Assembly: GCA_035710745.1 (NCBI GenBank)
Contig: DASTCX010000013.1
Span: 1-64,000, forward strand
Reading direction: 5' to 3'
DNA: 64,000 bases
Origin: Candidatus Eremiobacteraceae bacterium
GTDB taxonomy: Bacteria > Vulcanimicrobiota > Vulcanimicrobiia > Eremiobacterales > Eremiobacteraceae
The notes beneath the pieces are model-generated. The model was given only the letters and a program-made list of their open reading frames with translations, searched no databases and was not told the DNA's origin. Positions within the stretch are counted from its first letter, which is position 1. Every line of letters starts with the position of its first letter. Made by a program: the position numbers and the translations under genes. Of the stretch, positions 8,215 to 17,195 are shown one piece after another.

Positions 8215-9375
8215 ATGATCCGGTATCTCACCGCGGGCGAGTCGCACGGACCGGCGCTCGTCGGCATCATCGACGGCATTCCGGCAGGATTGCGGCTCGA
8301 CGTAGCGGCCATCGACGCGGCGCTGACCGCGCGTCAAGGCGGTCACGGCCGAAGCAGACGCCAGCAGATAGAACACGACACCGTCGAGTTCTTCGCGGGC
8401 CTCCGTGGCGGCGTGACGCTAGGATCGCCGCTGGCGCTCGTCATCCGCAATCGCGATCACGAGAACGTCCGCGCGCTCATGGATCCGCTGACGGGAAGCG
8501 GGCCGCCGATCACCCGGCCGCGGCCAGGACACGCCGACTATGCAGGCGGCCTGAAATTCCGGCACGCCGATCTGCGCAACGTGCTCGAGCGCGCGAGCGC
8601 ACGCGAGACGGCGATGCGCGTCGCGCTCGGCGAGATCGCGAGGCAGTATTTGGGTGTGTTCGGCATCACAGTGAACGGCTTCGTTTTTCAAATCGGCGAG
8701 GTGCGCGCGGGGGACTTAGGTCGCCTGCCCGATAGTGATAATGTGGCCGATTCTCCCGTGCGGTGTCCGGACGCTTCGGCGTCGGCGCTCATGGTCGAAA
8801 GGATCGACCGCGCGAAGAAAGATGGAGACACGCTCGGCGGGGCGTTCGAGCTTCGCGCGATGGGGATGCCGGTCGGGATCGGCAGCAACCGGCAGCCTTG
8901 GGATCGGCTTGACGCGCGCATAGCGGCAGCGATGATGAGCATTCAGACCGTCAAGGCGGTCGAGATCGGAGAAGGCATCACGACTGGCGAGTACGTCGGC
9001 AGCAAGGCGCACGACACGTTCGAGCCGAGCGGCGGCGGCATCGCGCGCGGCACGAATCGCGCCGGCGGCATCGAGGGCGGCATGTCGAACGGGGAGGATC
9101 TGGTCGTGCGCGTCCGGGTCAAACCGATCGCGACGCTGATGAAGCCGCTCGCGTCCGTCGACCTGTCGACGGGAGCGGCAGCGCCGGCGACGATCGTGCG
9201 CAGCGACGTCTGCGCGGTGCCGGCTGCATCGGTCATCGGCGAAGCGATGTTGTGCCTCGCGCTGGCCGACGCGGTGTCGGAGAAGTACGGCGGCGATTCG
9301 GCCGCGGAGTCGAGAGAGCATTTCGACGCGTCGCAGCGCGGAGCGGACACGCTCTTCAAGGGGCTCGGAGGATAA
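8215..9375 (+). CDS. aroC: Chorismate synthase
   Basis: Converts EPSP to chorismate with reduced FMN, the last step of the shikimate pathway. The protein is 386 aa, normal for the family. Signatures: MIRYLTAGESHGPAL at the N-terminus, RASARETAMRVALGEIAR (about residues 127-144), and the C-terminal GGIEGGMSNGED (about 285-296). ATG 8215 is chosen because it begins exactly at the conserved MxRYLTAGESHG start; the frame stays open upstream into the palindrome. Only GGAAA is available as a ribosome site. It heads a cluster with two TPR proteins, aroK and aroB. Confidence 0.96.
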   Translation: MIRYLTAGESHGPALVGIIDGIPAGLRLDVAAIDAALTARQGGHGRSRRQQIEHDTVEFFAGLRGGVTLGSPLALVIRNRDHENVRALMDPLTGSGPPITRPRPGHADYAGGLKFRHADLRNVLERASARETAMRVALGEIARQYLGVFGITVNGFVFQIGEVRAGDLGRLPDSDNVADSPVRCPDASASALMVERIDRAKKDGDTLGGAFELRAMGMPVGIGSNRQPWDRLDARIAAAMMSIQTVKAVEIGEGITTGEYVGSKAHDTFEPSGGGIARGTNRAGGIEGGMSNGEDLVVRVRVKPIATLMKPLASVDLSTGAAAPATIVRSDVCAVPAASVIGEAMLCLALADAVSEKYGGDSAAESREHFDASQRGADTLFKGLGG

Positions 9376-9376
9376 G

Positions 9377-12300
9377 GTGGGGTCGATCCCAGCGAGTGCG
9401 GGAGGCGAGAGCCACGGCAGAGCGGATGCGCTCATCGCTGCCGCACGCGCGTCGGCGCAGAGCGGCGATCTGGAAACCGCGTCGGCGAGCGCGCGCCGCG
9501 CAGCGGCGCTGCCCGACTGCTCCGCCGAAGACCGAGTAGAGGCCGCGGGCATCATCGCGACCGCTGGCGATAAGCCGAAGGCGGTCGAGCTGCTGCTCGA
9601 CGCGGGCTCACGGTTCTTGTACGACTCGGGCGACATGCCGAAAGCGCGCGCAGCGTTCGCACAAGCGCATGCGCTCGACCCTGCGAACCTCGATGTCATC
9701 TTCCAGATGGGCCAAGCCGATGTCGTCGAGGGCCGCACGCAGGACGCGCTGGCGAAATTCATCGACGTCCTGCGCAAGTCGAACCTCAAGCACATCCCCG
9801 CGCTTTTCGAAGCCGGCTGCATCTATCAAGCGAACGGACAGTACGATCAGGCGATCCTGGCGTTCAAGAAAGTGCTCGATCGCGAGAAGACGCACGTGCA
9901 AGCGGTCGTGCACATGGGCCAGCTCCATCAGACGAAGGGCATGGTCCCGGAGGCGCTCGGCTACTACCTTCAAGCGGCCGAGATGGCGCGCGACGTCGAA
10001 CAGCTCGGCACCGCACAGCAACTGTGCCACATGGTCCTCGCGCTCGACGGTGCGAACCAAAAAGCGCGCTTCATGCTCGACGACATCAACGATCGTGCCG
10101 CAGACGCGCTGGCCGCGGCGGAAGAGGCCGCCGCGCTCGACGGATCAGCTGAGGCGGCCGCGGTCGAAACCGCGCCTTCGACGGTCGTCGCGCAGCCCGC
10201 TCATTCGGCTGCGGCGGATGCGCCACGAAGCGCTCCGGCGGCGCCGGTCGTCGACACTGCAGCGGTCGCCGCGCTCGACGAGAAGCGCCTCAAACTCCAA
10301 AAGGAGATCGAAGAGCTCAGCGGCGCACGCCTCGAGCTCGAGGCCGGTCTTGCTCGCGCCAAGGACGAGGCCGAAGCTGCGGTCTCGGCGCGTGCCGGGA
10401 CCCTCACCGCGAAGGCGCAAGCCGAAGCCGAGCTCGCGACGCTCAATGAGGCGATCGGGCGCAGTCGCGCTCAGGCTGATGAGCTGTCGCGGCGCAAGCG
10501 CGACATCGAAAACGAGACGCAGACCGCTGCGACGGCGCTCCATGAGGCGCGGCAAAGCGAGTCCGCCGTCGCCGCGTCCGCGGAAAAGCGCCGCGCCGAG
10601 ATAGAGGCTGAGCTCGCCGAGATCGCATCGCGTCGCGCGCAGGAAGAAGCATCGCTGGCCGATGTCACGCGAGCCGCCGAGGAGCGTAAGAAAGAACTTG
10701 CCGCGCTCGAGGCTGCGACGAAGAAGCTCAAAGACGACCACAACGCGGCGAGCGCTGCGGCAGCCGAGGCTGCGGCAGCCGAAGCGAAGCTCAAAGGTCT
10801 GCACAGTCGGGCGTCTGCGGATGCGGAAGCCGCGACTCAGCGCGTCGCCGACACGAAGCGCGAAGCTGCGGAAGCCGAAGCGCGCCGCGAGGCGGCCGCA
10901 ACGGCCGCTGCCCAGAACGAAGCGAAGCTCAAGACCCTCGAGTCGCAAGCAGCCGAGAGCGATGCGAAGCTCAAAGCGATCCAAGCGCAAGCAGCCGAGA
11001 GCGATGCCAAGCTGAAGGCGATCCAAGCCCAAGCTGCGGCCGAAAACGACGCGATCGCGAAGCGCCTCGCCGCGGCGAGCAAGGATGCCGCCGACGCCGA
11101 GGCTCGTCGCGAGAATGCGAGCGCTTTGGCTGCCGCGGCCGAAGCCAAGCTCGAAGCGCTTCGCGAACAGGTCAAGACGGCGACGGCCGGCGCAGCCGAT
11201 GCCGGAAAACTGAAGCAGGCTTCAGCGAAGCTCAAAGAGATCGAGACGGCGACCGCCGCGGCGGCTGCTACGCTCGCGCAGTCGACGTCCGCACTCGAAG
11301 CGACCGAGGCCCGCAAGCGCGAGGCCGATGAGGCCTACGCCCGCTCGAAATCCCTCGCGGCAGCGGCGGAAGAAAAGCGCCAGGCCGCTGCGCTGGCCGC
11401 AGATCAAGCGGAAGCGCTCCGCGCGAAGCGCGAAGCGGATGCCGAAGCACTGTCGTCGCGACTAGCTGCGATCGAAGACGCCCGCAAAGACGCCGACGCT
11501 CAAGTCAAGTTGCTCGCGACAGAGAATGCGGCGCTTTCCGAGGTGACCGCAAAGGTCGCCGCGCAGCGCAGCGCGCTCGAGGCCGCGCAAGCGGCTTGGC
11601 GCGAAGCCGAGCACGGCCGGACCGAGGCTTCTGTCGAGGCTGAGCGCATGCGCGCGGATTGCGCGCGCCTCAAAGATGAAGCGGCGAAAGCGCGCGAAGA
11701 GGCAGCGGCCGCTCACGCACAAGTCGCGGCGGCGTCCGCCGCGGCGGCGTCAGCGCCCGCCCCGGAGCAGCGCCGGCGCGCGACGGACGAGTCGTACGCG
11801 GAGGCGGTCGTCGCCGTTGTTCCGGCCGAGGCGTGCGCCGATTCGCTGCGCACCATCGAGACGCTCGCCGCGGACGGCGAGATGCCGTTCGAGGTCGCGG
11901 CCGAGCTTGCAGGGCTCATCCACGAGGGCCGTTCGGTCGAGGCGTTGCGCGTCGCTCGCGCGCGCGCCAACCTCGAGGCCAAACCCGCCCCGTATCTATT
12001 GGCCGTCGCCGACTTGTCGCGCGACCTCGGTGACGCGTCAGGGGCGCGCGAGACGTATCGCACGCTCGCTGCCGCCGACCCGTCGAAGACGGGGCTCGTC
12101 CACCAGCGCCTTGGCCAATTGTTCCTCACCTTTGCGGACAAAGGCACCGCCGCCGCACTCGCGCGCGACGACGCGCACTATGCATTCGCGCAGGAGCCCG
12201 CGAAGGCGCTCGAAGCGTACGCGGATCTCGTCGCACGTTTCCCGGGCGATCCGAGCTTCCGTCAAGAACTGGGCGAAGTACACGAAAAGCTCGGCAACAT

Positions 12301-13594
12301 CGAGGCCGCGGGGCTCGCGTTCTCGCAGGCAATCGCGCAATATCTCGTGGGCGACGACGCGAACAAAGCCGTCGAGCTCGCGCCGAGACTGCTCGCGGCG
12401 CGCCCCGGTGACGGGCAATCGCTCGAACTCGTAGCCCGCGCTTACGAACGCGCAGGCAAGACCGATGACGCGCGCAAGTCGCTCGATGAGGCGCTCGGGG
12501 CATATCGCGCCGCCGGCTCCGCCGCCGACCTCGAACGTGTCTGCCGCAAGCTGGCCGAGATAGCCGACAACCCGGTGCCGTATCGTCGCGAGCTGGCGTC
12601 ACTGCTCAAAGACGTGGGCGACATCGGCGGAGCGGCCGAGCAGCTGCTCGAGGCGGCCGAAAAACTGCTCACGTGGTCGAACGCCGCCGACGCCCTCGCG
12701 CTTCTGCGTGAAGCGGCGGTGCTCGCGGCGGAGGTAGAACCTTTGCGCGACCGGATCGCGGCCGCGAAGGAGCGGGCGGTCGAAGCCCAAGGATCCGTCG
12801 ACGCGGCGTCGCGCGGCAGCGTGTTCTTGGCCCGCCATCAGTACGAGAAAGCCGCGGACGCATATCGAGCCGCGGTCGAGAAGAACGCGTACAACGCGGA
12901 CGCCTGCTACCAGCTCGCGTGCCTGCTGACCGATCAATTCCCCGATCTCGCCACGGCGGAGCAGCTGCTCGATAACGCGGCGGAGCTTCGGCCGGGACAT
13001 ACGGCGACGCGCTATCGCTTGTGCCTCGTCAAGGCGGCGCGCGGCGACGTCGAGCAAGCCGTCGAGCTCCTCATCGCGCTCGCGCGCTTCGACGAGAACA
13101 ACGGCGACTTCATCGATCAGTTCGTCGAACGGCTCGAAAAGGACGCCGACACCGGCTCGGTCGCCGCGAAGTACCGGCTCGGCATCGCGTATCGAGAGCT
13201 CGGCCGCGTCGAGGAAGCGCTCGTCATCCTGCAGTCGATCCAGCGCGAGACCGAGTTCATCGTCTTGTGCCTCAACGCGATCGGCCTGTGCCTGCGCCGT
13301 CAGGGCCTCGACACCGCCGCTGCGAAGCGCTTCCAGAAGGCGATCGAAACGCCCGGCTATCCGGAGCATCAATACAACGACGCGCTGTACAACCTCGGCG
13401 ACCTGTACGAGGGCAAGAAAGATCCGGAATCGCTTGCGCTGTCGCTCTCCTCGTACGAAGAGCTGTACGCCCGCGACTGCACGTTCCGCGACATCGCCGA
13501 TCGCATCAAGTCGGTGAAGTCGAAGCTCGGTGCTACAGAAGGCCCGAAAGTGAAGCGGCTACCGAATCGCTCCGAGGCGTCGAACGACCGGTGA
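9377..13594 (+). CDS. Giant TPR / coiled-coil protein
   Basis: A 1,405-residue protein of unknown function. N-terminal TPR-like helices span about residues 15-230 (ALAKFIDVLRKSNLKHIPALFEAGCIYQ-type repeats). An Ala/Glu/Lys/Arg-rich coiled coil follows (about 285-800), with two identical 14-residue units in the middle (10949-11032). A second TPR array runs from about 850 to 1390 (QEPAKALEAYADLVARFPGD, ALYNLGDLYEGKKDPESLAL). No signal peptide or membrane helix is evident, so it is probably a cytoplasmic scaffold. GTG 9377 starts 1 nt after aroC with GGAGGA just upstream, and its stop overlaps the next GTG, so it is translated as part of the aro transcript. No catalytic motif was recognised. Confidence 0.88.
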   Translation: MGSIPASAGGESHGRADALIAAARASAQSGDLETASASARRAAALPDCSAEDRVEAAGIIATAGDKPKAVELLLDAGSRFLYDSGDMPKARAAFAQAHALDPANLDVIFQMGQADVVEGRTQDALAKFIDVLRKSNLKHIPALFEAGCIYQANGQYDQAILAFKKVLDREKTHVQAVVHMGQLHQTKGMVPEALGYYLQAAEMARDVEQLGTAQQLCHMVLALDGANQKARFMLDDINDRAADALAAAEEAAALDGSAEAAAVETAPSTVVAQPAHSAAADAPRSAPAAPVVDTAAVAALDEKRLKLQKEIEELSGARLELEAGLARAKDEAEAAVSARAGTLTAKAQAEAELATLNEAIGRSRAQADELSRRKRDIENETQTAATALHEARQSESAVAASAEKRRAEIEAELAEIASRRAQEEASLADVTRAAEERKKELAALEAATKKLKDDHNAASAAAAEAAAAEAKLKGLHSRASADAEAATQRVADTKREAAEAEARREAAATAAAQNEAKLKTLESQAAESDAKLKAIQAQAAESDAKLKAIQAQAAAENDAIAKRLAAASKDAADAEARRENASALAAAAEAKLEALREQVKTATAGAADAGKLKQASAKLKEIETATAAAAATLAQSTSALEATEARKREADEAYARSKSLAAAAEEKRQAAALAADQAEALRAKREADAEALSSRLAAIEDARKDADAQVKLLATENAALSEVTAKVAAQRSALEAAQAAWREAEHGRTEASVEAERMRADCARLKDEAAKAREEAAAAHAQVAAASAAAASAPAPEQRRRATDESYAEAVVAVVPAEACADSLRTIETLAADGEMPFEVAAELAGLIHEGRSVEALRVARARANLEAKPAPYLLAVADLSRDLGDASGARETYRTLAAADPSKTGLVHQRLGQLFLTFADKGTAAALARDDAHYAFAQEPAKALEAYADLVARFPGDPSFRQELGEVHEKLGNIEAAGLAFSQAIAQYLVGDDANKAVELAPRLLAARPGDGQSLELVARAYERAGKTDDARKSLDEALGAYRAAGSAADLERVCRKLAEIADNPVPYRRELASLLKDVGDIGGAAEQLLEAAEKLLTWSNAADALALLREAAVLAAEVEPLRDRIAAAKERAVEAQGSVDAASRGSVFLARHQYEKAADAYRAAVEKNAYNADACYQLACLLTDQFPDLATAEQLLDNAAELRPGHTATRYRLCLVKAARGDVEQAVELLIALARFDENNGDFIDQFVERLEKDADTGSVAAKYRLGIAYRELGRVEEALVILQSIQRETEFIVLCLNAIGLCLRRQGLDTAAAKRFQKAIETPGYPEHQYNDALYNLGDLYEGKKDPESLALSLSSYEELYARDCTFRDIADRIKSVKSKLGATEGPKVKRLPNRSEASNDR
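10949..11032 (+). repeat. In-frame 42-bp tandem duplication in the coiled coil
   Basis: Units 10949-10990 and 10991-11032 encode the same 14 residues, AAESDAKLKAIQAQ, with two or more synonymous differences. A degenerate copy (ending KLKTLESQ) precedes them. The unit preserves coiled-coil periodicity (two heptads). Confidence 0.85.
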
Positions 13595-14796
13595 AGCAAA
13601 GCGAACTTCAGGCCGCCGTCGCCGCGTGGAAGCCAGCGCCGAAAAAGCGCGGCAAGGCGTCTGCGAAACCGAAGGCGAGCCCGTCGCGGCTCGACTCCGC
13701 GCGCAAACTTGCCGAGCTGTCGATCGCAGCCGCACCCGACGATCAACTCATCGATGCCCTTGAAGCGGCCTCGGAGGCGTTCCCGGATGACAAGGATATC
13801 CGTCGGGCGCATTGCCGAGCGCTGGCGGATGCCGGTCGCATGGGCGAAGCGATCGCCGAATTTGAAGAACGCCTGCAGAGCCATCCGGACGACGCCGAGG
13901 ATCTCATCGACGTCTCGGCGCTGTACGAACGGACGCAGCGCGGTGATCTCGCGGTCGACAGGCTGCGGCGCGCCGTCGACCGGCTCGTCGCGGCGGGCGA
14001 TCTCGCGCGAGCGATCCCGGCTGCGAAGCGACTCATCGGCCTCGAGCCGTCGTCGCTCGAGAACGCGACGGATCTCGTGTCGCTCTTGCGCGCGCACGAC
14101 CCGAAGCTGCTCGTCGAAGGCATAGAGCATCTGGCGGACATCTATCGTACGCGCGGCAAGCTCGGCCAAGAGGCAGCGGCGTGCTGCGAGCTCCTTTCGC
14201 TCGCCCCCGGCCGCGCCGACGTCAAAGATCGGCTTGCTTCCATATACACGCGCATCCTCGACGTCGATCCGGACGACGGCGACGCGTGGATCGGACTCGC
14301 GGCGATCGACGAGCCGCTCGCGGAACAGCTGCGCGTCATCCTAGCGCCGGCCGAAGCAGCCTCGACACGGCCCGAGCAGAACATCACGCCGATCGAGCAG
14401 CACCAGACATATGCGATGCGCAAGGCCCGAGAGCTCATGGACGCCGGCGACATGGCCGGAGCCGCTCTGTGCCTCGAGCGGGTCGTGCGAACCAACCCGC
14501 AGCCCCGCAACCGGCTGTTGCTCGGCAGGTGCTACCGGGAATGCCACAAGGAACAAGCGGCTGCCGAACAGGGCCTGCGGGCGCTGGCGGACGCACAGGC
14601 CGCCGGTGACGTGGACCTGGCGGACGAGGCGCTGGCGTGGGTCTCCGAGGCGCTCCCGAGCGCGAAACGCCCGCTGACGGACGCGGTTTTCCTAAACCAC
14701 CGTCCCGAATCGGCCGATGCATTATATGAGGAACTGCGCTCGCTCTGGGATGAAGCCGCTGAGCTACTGAACGCCGCCGCGGACGCATCGGAGTGA
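13591..14796 (+). CDS. TPR-repeat protein
   Basis: 401 residues starting at GTG 13591, overlapping the preceding stop (GTGA). A basic Lys/Ala-rich N-terminus (residues 10-40) is followed by tandem TPR-like helical pairs across the rest (FPDDKDIRRAHCRALADAGRMGEAIAEFEERLQ near 70-100, and again MDAGDMAGAALCLERVVRTNP near 290). It resembles the C-terminal TPR half of the giant neighbour and may have split from it or be its partner. There is no signal peptide and no enzymatic motif. Confidence 0.87.
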   Translation: MKQSELQAAVAAWKPAPKKRGKASAKPKASPSRLDSARKLAELSIAAAPDDQLIDALEAASEAFPDDKDIRRAHCRALADAGRMGEAIAEFEERLQSHPDDAEDLIDVSALYERTQRGDLAVDRLRRAVDRLVAAGDLARAIPAAKRLIGLEPSSLENATDLVSLLRAHDPKLLVEGIEHLADIYRTRGKLGQEAAACCELLSLAPGRADVKDRLASIYTRILDVDPDDGDAWIGLAAIDEPLAEQLRVILAPAEAASTRPEQNITPIEQHQTYAMRKARELMDAGDMAGAALCLERVVRTNPQPRNRLLLGRCYRECHKEQAAAEQGLRALADAQAAGDVDLADEALAWVSEALPSAKRPLTDAVFLNHRPESADALYEELRSLWDEAAELLNAAADASE

Positions 14797-15443
14797 ACGC
14801 GTCTGCGGGTGTGCTCGACCGGATCCTCGATCCCGGGGGGCCGAACAACAGGGTAACCTTGGCACCACTTCCGCGCCGCCGCCAATCGTCGCCGTTCAGC
14901 GTTCTGCTTACGCTGGCCGCGCTCGCATTCGTCATCGTCATGGGCCTCGCGGCGCTCAACCGTGAGGCGGCGGGTGAGCCCGTCCTGCCGCAGCAGCTCT
15001 CTCGGTTCTTCGACCAGAACGATCCAGGCTTGCCGGCGGGCCTCAACTACGACCTCTCGGTCATCGACCCGCAGACGATGCACCCGACCGACTCGCTGCC
15101 GCAGTTAGGCACGGTCGAGCTGCGGCTCGCGATCACCAACGACTCGGCGCTTCCGATGAACCTCGATTTCCCGAGCGCGTTGCAGTGCGAGTTCACGGTG
15201 CGGCGCATCTACACGTTCATCGGCGGCTGGTTCGTCGTGCCGCTCGAGGTCTGGCGTTCATCGTATTTCCACAACTATTCGAAGAAGCCGACGAAGCTTC
15301 GCCTCGCTCCGGGCCAGACAAAAGTGTACACGGCCGATTGGACGATCAACAACCTCAACCAGCTGCAAGTGCCGCCGGGCGACTATCGCGTCTACACGTC
15401 GTTCCAGGGCATCAAACCGCTCCTCGTCTCTAAACCGTTGTAG
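14793..15443 (+). CDS. Membrane-anchored BsuPI-like domain protein
   Basis: A 216-residue protein with a cytoplasmic N-terminus (about 1-30), one membrane helix (about 34-56, FSVLLTLAALAFVIVMGLAAL) and an extracytoplasmic beta-sandwich (about 75-215). The sandwich shows the pattern of the intracellular proteinase inhibitor (BsuPI) fold: VELRLAITNDSALPMNLDFPSA, then VWRSSYF, LRLAPGQTKVYTADW and VPPGDYRVYTSF. GTG 14793 overlaps the upstream stop (GTGA). Despite the family name, a protease-inhibitor role is unproven. Its TAG stop is contributed by an interspersed palindrome. Confidence 0.8.
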   Translation: MNASAGVLDRILDPGGPNNRVTLAPLPRRRQSSPFSVLLTLAALAFVIVMGLAALNREAAGEPVLPQQLSRFFDQNDPGLPAGLNYDLSVIDPQTMHPTDSLPQLGTVELRLAITNDSALPMNLDFPSALQCEFTVRRIYTFIGGWFVVPLEVWRSSYFHNYSKKPTKLRLAPGQTKVYTADWTINNLNQLQVPPGDYRVYTSFQGIKPLLVSKPL

Positions 15444-15521
15444 CGGTCGAGGTTTACCTCGACCGCCGCGGACCACCCAACGCGAGGCCGTTTTCGGTCG
15501 AGCTAAAGCTCGACCGCTACA
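15439..15521. repeat. REPIN-like doublet of palindromes
   Basis: The left element (15439-15467) has TGTAGCGGTCGAGG paired with CCTCGACCGC. The right element (15495-15521) has CGGTCGAGCT paired with AGCTCGACCGCTACA. They are separated by 27 nt, and the outermost arms TGTAGCGG and CCGCTACA are themselves inverted copies, giving one long symmetric unit. The stop codon of the BsuPI-like gene lies in the left element. Confidence 0.85.
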
Positions 15522-15582
15522 GAATAAGACCTTGACATAGTCGCGCCTGGGAGTCGTCGCAGCGAGCGCGAAATCTGTCCGC

Positions 15583-16110
15583 GTGAACGTCACGATCACC
15601 GGATTCATGGGAGCCGGGAAGACGACTGCCGGGCGCCGCCTCGCGCGCTTGCTGCGCATCCCGTTCGTCGACAGCGACGTCGAGATAGAGCGCGTCCACG
15701 GGCCGATCGCGGAGCTGTTCGAGCGCGAAGGCGAAGCGGTTTTCCGCGTGCGCGAGTCGGAGACGATCGCGCGGCTGTGTGAAGGCGGTCCGCTCGTGCT
15801 CGCCGTCGGCGGCGGCGCCATCCTCGATCCGGCGAACCGGGCGATCATGCGGCGAAACGGCTGCATCGTGAACCTGGCGATCAAGGCAGAGACCGCGTAC
15901 GCCCGCGTCGCGCATCGCACGCACCGGCCGCTGCTCGGTCCGGTTCCGACGCTCGAGACGATCCGTTCGCTCATGGCCGAACGTTCCGCCGCGTACGCCG
16001 ATAACGACCTCTCGATCTCCGTCGACTCGCGCTCGCCGTCGGCGATCGCGCACATCATCGCGCGCTGGTACAAGCGCAAGGCTGCGGCGGAAGAGCCGGT
16101 GACCAAGTGA
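15583..16110 (+). CDS. aroK: Shikimate kinase
   Basis: Phosphorylates shikimate at O3 using ATP. 175 aa, normal length. Walker A GFMGAGKTTAGRRLA (residues 7-21), shikimate-binding VDSDVEIE (about 30-37), FRVRESET (about 61-68), Walker B-like LAVGGGAI (about 79-86) and the LID segment with RTHRPLLG (about 111-118). GTG 15583 gives the canonical N-terminus. Its stop overlaps the aroB start. Confidence 0.95.
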   Translation: MNVTITGFMGAGKTTAGRRLARLLRIPFVDSDVEIERVHGPIAELFEREGEAVFRVRESETIARLCEGGPLVLAVGGGAILDPANRAIMRRNGCIVNLAIKAETAYARVAHRTHRPLLGPVPTLETIRSLMAERSAAYADNDLSISVDSRSPSAIAHIIARWYKRKAAAEEPVTK

Positions 16111-17195
16111 GCGCCGATATCGTCGTCGACGGCCTCCCTTATCCGATCGTCATCGCAGCAGACGCGGCGCTGACGCTGCCAAGACTCGTCGGCGATCGAC
16201 GCCGGGTTATCGTCGTTTGCGACCGACGCGTAGCTGACCGAGCACGCGCGATCGCCGGCGGCCTCGAAAGCGCGGGTTTTTCGCTCGCCGAACCGATCGC
16301 GATTCAGGCCGGCGAGCGGACCAAACGCCTCGATTCCGCGGCATCTTTATACGAAGCATTCGTCGAACGAGGCGCGGAGCGGTCAACGCTCGTAGTCGCC
16401 GTGGGCGGCGGCACGACGACCGACCTTGTCGGGTATACGGCCGCGACGTTCATGCGCGGCTTGTCATGGGCGGTCGTCCCCACGACCATCCTCGCGATGG
16501 CCGACGCCGCTATCGGGGGCAAGACCGGCGTCGACCTTCGTTCCGGCAAGAATCTCGTCGGCGCGTTCTGGAATCCGGTCGCGGTCGTCGCGGACGTCCG
16601 TTCGCTCGAGACGCTCCCCGAACGCGAGAGACGCACCGGGCTTGCGGAAGCGATCAAATGCGCCATCATCGCGGACCCCGGTCTGCTCGAGCGCATCGCG
16701 GCGATGCCCGAGAGCGCATCGCCGGAGTGGTGGCGCGGCATCGTCGCAGAAGCGGCGAGCGTCAAGGCGAAGATCGTCGCGGCCGACCCGCGCGAGACCG
16801 GACGCCGCGCCGTCCTCAATCTCGGCCATACCGTCGGGCACGCGCTCGAGGCGGCGACGAGCTACCGCATGCCGCATGGCGAGGCGGTCGCGGTCGGCAT
16901 TCGCGCCGCCGGCCTCATGTCGAGGACGCGCGGCGACTGGCCGCCTGCTGATCACGTCCGCGTCTTGAACGTCATGCGCCGCGTCGGACTTCCCGTGTTC
17001 GCGCGGGCGGTCAAAGCGGACGCGATCCTGAGCGGCATCGCGCGCGACAAGAAGGTCGTCGACGGCCGCGTGCGATTCGTGCTGCCCGTATCGCTCGGTG
17101 ATGTCCGGCACGGCGTCGAGGTCGACACGGCGATCGCGCTGCGGGCCATCGAGAGCTGCATGTCGCCGCCGACCGGAACCGAACTCACCGGATGA
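16107..17195 (+). CDS. aroB: 3-dehydroquinate synthase
   Basis: NAD- and metal-dependent cyclisation of DAHP to 3-dehydroquinate (362 aa). Motifs: AVGGGTTTDLVGYTAATFMRG (about 97-117), PTTILAMADAAIGGKTGVDL (about 123-142), GLAEAIKCAII and the metal-binding NLGHTVGHALE (about 240-250). It starts at GTG 16107, overlapping the aroK stop (GTGA), and ends overlapping the priA ATG, so aroK-aroB-priA form one translationally coupled unit. Confidence 0.96.
   Translation: MSADIVVDGLPYPIVIAADAALTLPRLVGDRRRVIVVCDRRVADRARAIAGGLESAGFSLAEPIAIQAGERTKRLDSAASLYEAFVERGAERSTLVVAVGGGTTTDLVGYTAATFMRGLSWAVVPTTILAMADAAIGGKTGVDLRSGKNLVGAFWNPVAVVADVRSLETLPERERRTGLAEAIKCAIIADPGLLERIAAMPESASPEWWRGIVAEAASVKAKIVAADPRETGRRAVLNLGHTVGHALEAATSYRMPHGEAVAVGIRAAGLMSRTRGDWPPADHVRVLNVMRRVGLPVFARAVKADAILSGIARDKKVVDGRVRFVLPVSLGDVRHGVEVDTAIALRAIESCMSPPTGTELTG

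Noticed and set aside
6886-8376. Long minus-strand open frames antisense to pilQ, pilO, glmS and similar genes
   Set aside because: These are codon-bias shadows of GC-rich genes: Arg/Asp/Glu-rich translations without homology, fully overlapped by genes with clear family motifs.
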